From the NCBI GenBank assembly GCA_035606235.1, contig DATNFU010000044.1:3534-67533 (forward strand): a stretch of 64,000 nucleotides of DNA. Direction: 5' to 3'. Below the pieces are notes generated by a model that saw nothing but the letters and a program-made list of their open reading frames with translations, searched no databases and was not told the origin of the DNA. This document shows positions 25,388 through 32,220 of the stretch, one piece after another. How positions within the stretch are numbered: the stretch's first letter is position 1; each line of letters begins with the position of its first letter. The position numbers were made by a program, and so were the translations under genes. This DNA is from 66-474 sp035606235. Lineage in GTDB: Bacteria; Pseudomonadota; Gammaproteobacteria; Xanthomonadales; Rhodanobacteraceae.

Positions 25388-27809
25388 GACGTAAATGTGC
25401 GGCGGGCGCCATCATTACCGACAGGGTGAAATGGAATGCGACGCCCAGTGCCACGGTGAGCCCGATCGCGCGCAGCACCGGCACACTGGAAAGCGCGAGC
25501 ACCCCGAATACCAGCAGCGCGGAAATCACGCACACCAGTGTGGCGTGCAGGGTGCGCCGTTCCTCGGCCGGATCATCGGTGCGTCGCTCGAAAAACAGCG
25601 CGTAATGCAAGCCAAGCCCAGCCGCCAGCGTCAACGAAACAAGATGGAACAGCGACAGCGGAATGCCAGCCGCGCGCAGCACCACCAGAACCATCAGCGT
25701 GGCCAAGGTCATCGGCGCCACCACGTGCAACGCGCGCCGCGGGCCACGCAACGCGATGGTGACGGTGGCGCATAACAGCAGCGCGGCAACGCCGAGCGCG
25801 ATCAGGATTCTTTGTCGATAGGCGATCAACAGCGATTCGGATGACGTTTTCAGATCGAGCAGATGCACCGCGCCCGCCGTGGATTTCGACAGCGCCGTCA
25901 GCGCAGCCGGATCATTGACGCCGATCAAGGTACCCAACCCGATCCACTGATCATCGTGACGCACCAGCATCGCCTGCAGACGCGCACCCAGCGGTGAGCG
26001 CTCGAACATCGCGGGCGTCAACGGCGGCAGGGTGCGCGCGCGCTCCACATCCGTCACGAACGGCGCGAATAATCCCGCACGAAACGGCAGCCCCTGTTCG
26101 GCCTGTGCCAGCGCGGCTCGCAGCGCCGCCGAATCCGGCAGCTTCGCCTGACGCGCGCGCTGCGTCTGCACGCTGGGCAGGTATCGCGAAGGCAATTCCA
26201 CCGCATCCACCGCGTGGTGCGCGACCAAGGCATCCACTTGCGGCGTGATTTTTTCCGACAGCGCCAGCACACCGTCAGCGCTGGAAGCGCGCAACACCAG
26301 CAAGTAACGCACATCCGGCGCGCCGAGTTCCGCGCCCAGCCGCGCCTGCGTCATCAGCAGGTTGCGCGGCACCGGAGCCAACGCGGAGAGATCGTTTTCC
26401 CAGAACGCGCCGGGCGCGAACGCGACCACCGCGACGCCGGCGATCAGCACCAGCCACGGCAGCCACCGCGGCCGCGGCAGCCGACTCAGGAAGCGCCAGG
26501 CCGCCGTTAGGCCCGGCGTCTGCGCGGCATCGCGAAAATCTTGCGGCAACACGCGCGGCAACAGATAGCGCGTGCAGGCGCCGGCGATGAGCAAGCCGGT
26601 GATGGTGAACACCGCAAGCTGCTGCAGGCCGGTGACGCCGGACGCGAAGAAGGCAAGATACGCAATGCAGGTGGAAATGATCGCGGTCGCGAGCAGCGGC
26701 CACAAGCCGCGCACGCTCTGCAGCGGGGTCATGCCTGCACGGCGATGGCTGAACACGCGGATGGGGTATTCCTGCGCGACGCCGAGCAAGGTGAACCCGA
26801 ACGCGATGGTGATGCCGTGCGCCTGCCCGAAGATCCATGCCAGCGCGGCGAATCCGCAAGCCGCGCCCGACAGCAGCGGCAAGGCAGTGACCAGCAACGG
26901 CACTGCGCTCCGGTAGGCGAGCAACAGCAGGATCACAAAGCCGGTGGTGGTGATGAAGCCGAAACGGTCGGCTTCCGCCTTGGTGCGCGCGCTGACCTCG
27001 ACCGAAAAATAACCCGGCCCGCTGATCGTCAGCGTCGCGGCTTGCGCGCCGGGCAACGCCGCGAAATCGCGTTGCAGCGCGTCGATCACTGCGCGCTGCG
27101 CACCGGGGTCGAAGCCGGGCGCGCGCGTTTCGGCCACCAGCAGCGCCTCGCCGCGCGAAGAAAACCACACGCCATCGCGCAACTGCGGTTGCTTCGACGG
27201 TGCCCAGCGTTGCGCGAGCTGCAAAATCTCCAGCGTGGGGTCACGCGGCAACAGCGGTTTCAGCAGCGTCGCCGCCGGCGAAGACAGGTCATCGAGCCTT
27301 TGCGTCAACTGATCGCGCAGGTAATCGGCATCCAACCGCTTTGTGTCCAGGGTCGGCGACAGCAGGTAGCGATAAGGCAGCAGATCGGAGGCCAACGCAT
27401 TCACATCGGCATTGCCGTTGGCCACGCGCAGAAACTGCGGATCTTTCCGCAACACGGCTTGCAGAGCCTGCGAAAGCCGCGCGAGTTGCGCGGGTCGAAC
27501 ATGCAACGTTTGCGATCCGCCTTGAATGGCGGATCGCGTTGCAGGTGATGGCGAGGCATGGATGTCGTGCGGAGAGTGCGCCGGGGATGGTTGCTCGCCG
27601 TCCTTTGCCGAAATCGCCACCAGCAGCAGACGCGAACCGGGGCCTTCGCCGATTTCGTCCAGCAGCAATTTCTGATCGGCGGTTTGCGGCGGCGGCATGA
27701 AGCCGCGCAGATCGGAACTGATCTTCAACGTCCGCGCCACGCCGATGCCGAGCGCCACGATCGCGCCCAGCCAGACGACGAACAGCAGGATTTTGGCGCC
27801 GCGGGTCAT
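25377..27809 (-). CDS. MMPL/RND-type exporter of the aryl polyene cluster
   Basis: 810 residues with the MMPL layout: TM1 (ILLFVVWLGAIVALGIGVAR), a large periplasmic loop, then about five helices (FGFITTTGFVILLLLAY, ITIAFGFTLLGVAQEYP, IISTCIAYLAFFASG), a second loop and a second helix set (IALGVAALLLCATVTIAL, LHYALFFERR, ALLVFGVLALSSVPVLRAIG). Such proteins move polyene or its lipid conjugate across the inner membrane. Start taken at ATG 27809; GTG 27818 is in frame. An insert of about 35 residues in the first loop (around residues 70-105, with SPAHSPHDIHASPSPA) contains a perfect DNA palindrome at 27522-27547 and looks acquired. Confidence 0.88.
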   Translation of the reverse strand: MTRGAKILLFVVWLGAIVALGIGVARTLKISSDLRGFMPPPQTADQKLLLDEIGEGPGSRLLLVAISAKDGEQPSPAHSPHDIHASPSPATRSAIQGGSQTLHVRPAQLARLSQALQAVLRKDPQFLRVANGNADVNALASDLLPYRYLLSPTLDTKRLDADYLRDQLTQRLDDLSSPAATLLKPLLPRDPTLEILQLAQRWAPSKQPQLRDGVWFSSRGEALLVAETRAPGFDPGAQRAVIDALQRDFAALPGAQAATLTISGPGYFSVEVSARTKAEADRFGFITTTGFVILLLLAYRSAVPLLVTALPLLSGAACGFAALAWIFGQAHGITIAFGFTLLGVAQEYPIRVFSHRRAGMTPLQSVRGLWPLLATAIISTCIAYLAFFASGVTGLQQLAVFTITGLLIAGACTRYLLPRVLPQDFRDAAQTPGLTAAWRFLSRLPRPRWLPWLVLIAGVAVVAFAPGAFWENDLSALAPVPRNLLMTQARLGAELGAPDVRYLLVLRASSADGVLALSEKITPQVDALVAHHAVDAVELPSRYLPSVQTQRARQAKLPDSAALRAALAQAEQGLPFRAGLFAPFVTDVERARTLPPLTPAMFERSPLGARLQAMLVRHDDQWIGLGTLIGVNDPAALTALSKSTAGAVHLLDLKTSSESLLIAYRQRILIALGVAALLLCATVTIALRGPRRALHVVAPMTLATLMVLVVLRAAGIPLSLFHLVSLTLAAGLGLHYALFFERRTDDPAEERRTLHATLVCVISALLVFGVLALSSVPVLRAIGLTVALGVAFHFTLSVMMAPAAHLRHDQ
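27522..27547. repeat. Perfect palindrome inside the MMPL coding region
   Basis: GCGATCCGCC, loop TTGAAT, GGCGGATCGC: a 10-bp perfect stem lying in frame within the first periplasmic loop of the exporter. Neighbouring residues are low-complexity and unlike the rest of the protein. Confidence 0.7.
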
Positions 27810-28104
27810 AAGCAGCACAGCCCATGATCGTTGCTGCGGGAAAGCGGGCGATACGACGAATTCGCGCGAAACTCTCCTTCACCCGCCAAGCGTTTCGCGT
27901 TTGCTTGCGTTGCCAGGCTCACTCCACTGCTTTGCCAAGCAGCCCGGATCTCAACATCCTGTTTCGGGCATTCGCCCATGCAGTCGATGTCATTCAAGGC
28001 ATCGGCTAAGCGCGTTGACTCCGTGGCAAGAGGGTTGGGCTGGGGGAGCTGCACACGGTTTGCACAAGAACGCCAGGCTCCCATTGCCCCATCGTTCAGG
28101 CGAA
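27810..28104. other. Gene-free gap inside the minus-strand pigment operon
   Basis: 295 bases between the LolA-like gene and the exporter, in an operon whose other genes mostly overlap. Translations of either strand show no family-like protein and no acyl carrier protein motif (DSL/DSI serine). It may be the remnant of a lost gene or an internal promoter region. Confidence 0.4.
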
Positions 28105-28758
28105 TCATTCGTTGCGACAGCGCGCGGCCACCGCCGACTGCTGCGGCGTGGTGCTCTGCAAGCCCTGCTTGGCCATCGCGCCGAGCAGTGTAATGGTCGT
28201 GTCGCCGTCGTTTTCCCGCAGCGTCATGCAGCGCGGCGCATTGTCGCGGCCGTCGATCACGATTTCCTGCACGCGGTGTTTCAATTCCTCCGAGCGCGGC
28301 GTCAGCGTCAGCACCCAACGCGCCGGATTGCCCGTGGCGGAAACCTGAAAATCCTGCGCCAGTTGCGCCGCGTTGCCGCCGAGCAGCGCGCGGAAGCCCG
28401 ACAGGATCGCGGCGATCTGCGGCGCGCGCGACAGCGGAATCGTCTGCACGGCGCCACTGCCGCGCTGCACGCTCATCTCGCCGTCGCCGATTTTCGCGAT
28501 CGCCTGATAAGGCCTTTCGACATCGCGTTCGAGCTTGTCGCCGCCGAGCCATTTCATCTCGCCGGAGGTGATCAGCGGGCGGTCGAGCATGCCGCGATAG
28601 CTGACCTCGACGTAGTCCACCCGTGCCGAGCCGGGCTGCGCCATGCGGGCGAGGATCGTCTGGGCCAGGTCGGTCCCTGCGGCAAATGTCGCCGCCGACA
28701 ACAACAATGCGGCGCACCCGCCCAGGCGACGCATCACCCGCACGCGTTTACTTGGCAT
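28105..28758 (-). CDS. LolA-like outer membrane lipoprotein carrier-related protein
   Basis: 217 residues with a signal peptide (MRRLGGCAALLLSAATFAAG). The mature part has LolA features: DLAQTILARMAQPGSARVDYVE, RPLITSGEMKWLGGDKLERD, PYQAIAKIGDGEMSVQRG and WVLTLTPRSEELKHRVQEIVIDG. Aryl polyene clusters routinely carry such a protein, thought to move the lipid product through the periplasm. Start ATG 28758 lies within the end of the acyltransferase gene (11-base overlap), indicating translational coupling; ATG 28734 is an alternative. Confidence 0.83.
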   Translation of the reverse strand: MPSKRVRVMRRLGGCAALLLSAATFAAGTDLAQTILARMAQPGSARVDYVEVSYRGMLDRPLITSGEMKWLGGDKLERDVERPYQAIAKIGDGEMSVQRGSGAVQTIPLSRAPQIAAILSGFRALLGGNAAQLAQDFQVSATGNPARWVLTLTPRSEELKHRVQEIVIDGRDNAPRCMTLRENDGDTTITLLGAMAKQGLQSTTPQQSAVAARCRNE

Positions 28759-29704
28759 CGGCGTGATGCAGCGGGACGGCGGCCGCGGGTTCGCGCACTG
28801 AGTTCGGTTGCGGGTGCCAGAAATCATAGAAGTTGAACCAGTTGTAGGGCGCTTCGCGCACATGGTGTTCCAGCCGCGCGGCATAAGTGCCAATGTAACC
28901 GTCCAGCGCGGCCTGGCGATTCTCGCGCGGCAACACCACGCGCTCGGCCAGGGGCTCGAACACCAGCTCATAACGGTTGCCTCCGCGGTACAGGCCGATG
29001 CACATCAGCACCGGCAAGTTCAGCGTCGAGGCGATCAGCCAGGGCGCCGCCGGAAACGGGGCGGGCTCGCCGAGAAACGGCACACTGCGCATCGCTTCGT
29101 GCGCGCGTCCGCGATCACCCAACATCGCCACCATCGCGCCGGTCTGCGCGGCTTCTGACAATGCCAGCACCACGTCGGTACCGCCGCGCGAGGCGTCGAT
29201 GATGTTGTCGGCCAGATCCGGCGCCAGCGCTTCCAGCAGGTCGGTGAGCGCCGGCATCTTGGACTTGTCCATCACCAGCTTCAATTTGTATTGCGGCCGC
29301 TGGGTAGCCAGCACGCGTTGCACCTCGAAACTGCCGACATGCGCGCCCAGCAGCATCACGCTGGTGCCGCCGTCGAGCATCGCGTGCAGATGTTCCAGAC
29401 CGTGCGTGGTGATGCGAAAACCTTTCAAGCCGCGCGCCAGCAGAAACACGCGATCCAGCGTCGTGCAGGCAAACGCATGGATCAGCCGCATCACCTGCCA
29501 GGCATTTGCCGGCCTGCCGAGCACACGGCGCAGGTAGTCGTAGGACGAGCGCCGCTCCGGGCCGCGCCGGAAAAAAAAATACAACGTGATCGGATACAGG
29601 AAGGCGCGCGAAAAATGTCGCCCAAAATGCAGGCCGATGAAGCGGATCAGCCAGAGCGCAAAACGGCCGCCGCCCTCCGGGCGCTGTTGCCAATGTTCGC
29701 TCAT
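28748..29704 (-). CDS. LPLAT-family (HtrB/LpxL-like) acyltransferase
   Basis: 318 residues. The N-terminal half includes a hydrophobic entry (FALWLIRFIGLHFGRHF, AFLYPITLYFFFRR). The acyltransferase motif is GAHVGSFEV (HxxxxE-like pattern), followed by RGGTDVVLALSEAAQTGAMVAMLGDR and FLGEPAPFPAAPWLIA. The family moves acyl chains from ACP to lipid acceptors at the inner membrane. In this cluster it probably attaches the polyenoyl chain to a lipid-linked sugar. The start at 29704 overlaps the upstream hotdog stop (ATGA). Confidence 0.87.
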   Translation of the reverse strand: MSEHWQQRPEGGGRFALWLIRFIGLHFGRHFSRAFLYPITLYFFFRRGPERRSSYDYLRRVLGRPANAWQVMRLIHAFACTTLDRVFLLARGLKGFRITTHGLEHLHAMLDGGTSVMLLGAHVGSFEVQRVLATQRPQYKLKLVMDKSKMPALTDLLEALAPDLADNIIDASRGGTDVVLALSEAAQTGAMVAMLGDRGRAHEAMRSVPFLGEPAPFPAAPWLIASTLNLPVLMCIGLYRGGNRYELVFEPLAERVVLPRENRQAALDGYIGTYAARLEHHVREAPYNWFNFYDFWHPQPNSVREPAAAVPLHHADAK

Positions 29705-30009
29705 GGCGTGCATTCCAGCACACCACGCGCCAGCACGGTCACCTCGCGCGTGATCGCAAAGCGCACGCGCGCGCCGTCTTGGCGCAGCTCGATCGCGGCG
29801 GTTTGATCCGGCAACAGCGGCGCAAGAAATTTCACTTCGAAACGCGTCATCTTCTCGTCGCGCCAATCCTTCAACGCCACGGCCACACGTTGCAACAAGA
29901 CCACACCGGGCACCACCGGATTTCCGGGAAAGTGGCCGGACAGGGCCGGATGCGCGGCATCGATGTACAGCGGCGCGCTGAAGGTGGCGCTATCCCTATT
30001 GCCGATCAA
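29701..30009 (-). CDS. Hotdog-fold dehydratase-like protein (ApeI-like)
   Basis: 102 residues with HPALSGHFPGNPVVPGVVLLQ, the FabA/FabZ-type 'GHFPG.P..PGV' motif around residues 20-38, then KFLAPLLPDQTAAI. ApeI-like proteins dehydrate 3-hydroxyacyl-ACP intermediates of polyenes. No ATG fits: the frame begins best at TTG 30009, whose TTGA overlaps the TGA stop of the upstream membrane protein gene, a coupled arrangement. The long in-frame extension upstream of this is antisense or out-of-frame to the membrane protein gene and not protein-like. Confidence 0.82.
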   Translation of the reverse strand: MIGNRDSATFSAPLYIDAAHPALSGHFPGNPVVPGVVLLQRVAVALKDWRDEKMTRFEVKFLAPLLPDQTAAIELRQDGARVRFAITREVTVLARGVLECTP

Positions 30010-30731
30010 GAGGCCACCTCGTCGCGCAACAACTGCGGCCAGCAGCGCACCATCTGGGTCACGAAGCGCTTCAACGACGGATGTGGCAGTCGGCGCAAGG
30101 CCCAGCGGCGATACAGGTATTCCAGCGCGAAGGCGAGGATCAGCACCACCCAGCAGCCGGCTTCCGGATACCAGGCCAGCGTATTGCGTGGAATTGCGAA
30201 TGGCACCGCGATGCCGAACGCCTCCAGCACGCCGCCCGGGCGCGCGCACAGCAACAGGATCATCAACACCATCGCCTGCGCGCCGAGCACGCAGGCCCAG
30301 TACAGCGTCACGTTGCGCGTGTAACGCGCCACCCCGGGCAGAGCCATGCGTTGCTCGCCCTCGATCACGCGCACGCAGCGCGCGATCAGCGGTTCGCGCC
30401 CGCGTTTGAGGGTACGCGCAAAAAAGCCCGCCATCGCGAGCAGGATGAGTATCGGCAGGCCAGCCAGCGCCAGTTGCACCCGGCCGACCAGCGCGGGAAT
30501 CAGCAGCGCCGCCGCGACCAGCAGCCACAGCACGATGCCGCCCAGACTGCGTCGGCGCAGCAACGGCACGCCCAGCGCGACCAGCAACAGCGCCGCGGCG
30601 ATCAGGCTGAGCACCGGGCGGTGCAACACGCCCCCGAGCAACGCCAGCAGCGCGTAGCCGATCAGCAACGGCAGCATCCAGCGCCCCGAATGTGGCGCGG
30701 CGGCGTGGTGATCGGGCATGGAAACGGACAT
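30006..30731 (-). CDS. COG4648-like inner membrane protein of the aryl polyene cluster
   Basis: 241 residues, mostly hydrophobic, with about six transmembrane helices (WMLPLLIGYALLALLGGVLH, LSLIAAALLLVALGVPLL, IVLWLLVAAALLIPALVG, LPILILLAMAGFFARTL, LYWACVLGAQAMVLMILLL, CWVVLILAFALEYLYRRWAL). The conserved region VARYTRNVTLYWACVL fits the membrane proteins of polyene clusters. The start could be ATG 30731 or 30719; neither has a strong Shine-Dalgarno. It is the first gene of the minus-strand operon, with 147 bases to the divergent gene at 30879. Confidence 0.8.
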   Translation of the reverse strand: MSVSMPDHHAAAPHSGRWMLPLLIGYALLALLGGVLHRPVLSLIAAALLLVALGVPLLRRRSLGGIVLWLLVAAALLIPALVGRVQLALAGLPILILLAMAGFFARTLKRGREPLIARCVRVIEGEQRMALPGVARYTRNVTLYWACVLGAQAMVLMILLLCARPGGVLEAFGIAVPFAIPRNTLAWYPEAGCWVVLILAFALEYLYRRWALRRLPHPSLKRFVTQMVRCWPQLLRDEVAS

Positions 30732-30878
30732 CGATTTCTGCGAAGAAGGCGCGGTGAATGCGGCGCGCGAGTGTATATCATAGGGGTTCGCCGGGCGGGC
30801 GGCGTATAGAAATCTCACGTTCCGCGCGGCTCGGGATTGTCCTGTTCGGCAGCGCGACACAGCGGGGAAAAGCGATTC
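30732..30878. promoter_or_regulatory. Divergent spacer of the pigment cluster
   Basis: 147 bases between the first gene of the minus-strand operon and the plus-strand halogenase-like gene. By position it should carry promoters for both. No clear operator or -35/-10 pair was identified by eye. Confidence 0.45.
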
Positions 30879-32189
30879 ATGCAGCAAGCCGATACCTCAA
30901 CCGATTTTGATTGCGACGTGCTGGTGATCGGCGGCGGCCCGGGCGGTTCCACCATTTCCGCCTTGCTGGCGCAGCGCGGCTGGCGGGTAATGATGCTGGA
31001 ACGCGACCGCCACCCGCGTTTTCATATCGGCGAATCGTTGCTGCCGGCCAACCTGCCGATTTTCGAGGAGATTGGCGCGCTGGAGAAATTGCGGGCGATC
31101 GGGCGATTGAAACTCGGCGCGGATTTCCCGCGCGACGACGGCAGCTATTACACCTTCCGCTTCGACCGTGCGCTCGGCGGCACGCCGCACTATTCCTTCC
31201 ACGTGCTGCGCGAGGAACTCGACCGGATGCTGTTCGAGCACGCGCGCGAACAGGGGGTGGATGCGCACGAGGGCGCCAAGGTCGAGCGCGTTGATTTCAA
31301 CGACGACGGTCTGATCGCGCAGGTGAACGACAACGGCGCACAGCGCGACGTACGGGCACGCTACCTGGTGGATGCGTCAGGCCGCGACACTTTTCTCGGC
31401 AAGCAATTCAAGCTGGTGAAGCGCAGCAAACAGCACCAGAGCGCGGCGGTGTTCGCGCATTACCGCGGCGTCGCCTACAACCAAGGCGACGATCAGGGCA
31501 ACATCATCAGCGTCTACCGCTTCCAGCACGGCTGGGCCTGGTTCATTCCGCTGCCAAGCGGCGAGATGAGCATCGGTTGCGTGTGCAAGCCGGAGTATCT
31601 CAAGACGCGCCGCGGTGCCGACAACTGCGCGTTCCTCGCCCAAACGCTGGCCATGATCCCCAACGCGCAGGCGCGATTGGCGCACGCGCAGCCGGTATCG
31701 GAGGTGCGCGTCACCGGCAATTATTCCTACGCCTGCGCGCGCATGTGCGGTAGACGCTGGATCATGATCGGCGATGCCTGGGCATTTCTCGATCCGATTT
31801 TTTCCTCCGGCGTATTCCTCGCCATGCACAGCGCCAAACACGCGCTCGAAGTGGTGGATGGCGCCTTGCGCGACCCCGCGCGCGAGCCGGCGCTGCAACG
31901 CGCATTCGCCAAGCGCCTGCGCGCGGGCTACACCCGTTTCGCATGGTTCATCTATCGCTTCAACTCGCCGGTGATGAAGGCCTTGTTCGCCAACCCGCGT
32001 AACGTCTGGCGGGTGGAGGAAGGCGTGGTATCGATGCTCGCGGGCGACGTGTTCGATGACAAGCGCGTGCTGTTGCGCCTGAAGATCTTCAAGTTCATCT
32101 ACGCGGTATTTTCGTTGGCCAACCTGCGCCGCTGGGCAACCGACCTGCGCGAACGCCGACGGCAGAATCGCATGGCGTTTACACCGTAG
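30879..32189 (+). CDS. FAD-dependent oxidoreductase, halogenase-like (second copy)
   Basis: 436 residues. GGGPGGST Rossmann motif at residues about 13-20, FHIGESLLPANLP (GES motif), W219-A-W-F-I-P224 (WxWxIP of flavin-dependent halogenases), and MIGDAWAFLDPIFSSGVFLA as the second FAD motif. The nearest families are tryptophan-halogenase-like proteins of natural-product clusters. Likely to modify the aryl head group or chain of the pigment, possibly by bromination as in xanthomonadins; that is inference. It stands alone on the plus strand, divergent from the minus-strand operon, and ends 31 bases from the convergent phosphohexomutase gene. Confidence 0.86.
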   Translation: MQQADTSTDFDCDVLVIGGGPGGSTISALLAQRGWRVMMLERDRHPRFHIGESLLPANLPIFEEIGALEKLRAIGRLKLGADFPRDDGSYYTFRFDRALGGTPHYSFHVLREELDRMLFEHAREQGVDAHEGAKVERVDFNDDGLIAQVNDNGAQRDVRARYLVDASGRDTFLGKQFKLVKRSKQHQSAAVFAHYRGVAYNQGDDQGNIISVYRFQHGWAWFIPLPSGEMSIGCVCKPEYLKTRRGADNCAFLAQTLAMIPNAQARLAHAQPVSEVRVTGNYSYACARMCGRRWIMIGDAWAFLDPIFSSGVFLAMHSAKHALEVVDGALRDPAREPALQRAFAKRLRAGYTRFAWFIYRFNSPVMKALFANPRNVWRVEEGVVSMLAGDVFDDKRVLLRLKIFKFIYAVFSLANLRRWATDLRERRRQNRMAFTP

Positions 32190-32220
32190 CAGCCCCGCGC
32201 GCGCTGCCTGCGGAAGCGGC

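Noticed and set aside
27810..28104. Searched for an acyl carrier protein gene in the gap of the pigment operon.
   Set aside because: No DSL/DSI serine motif or acidic helical pattern in any frame.
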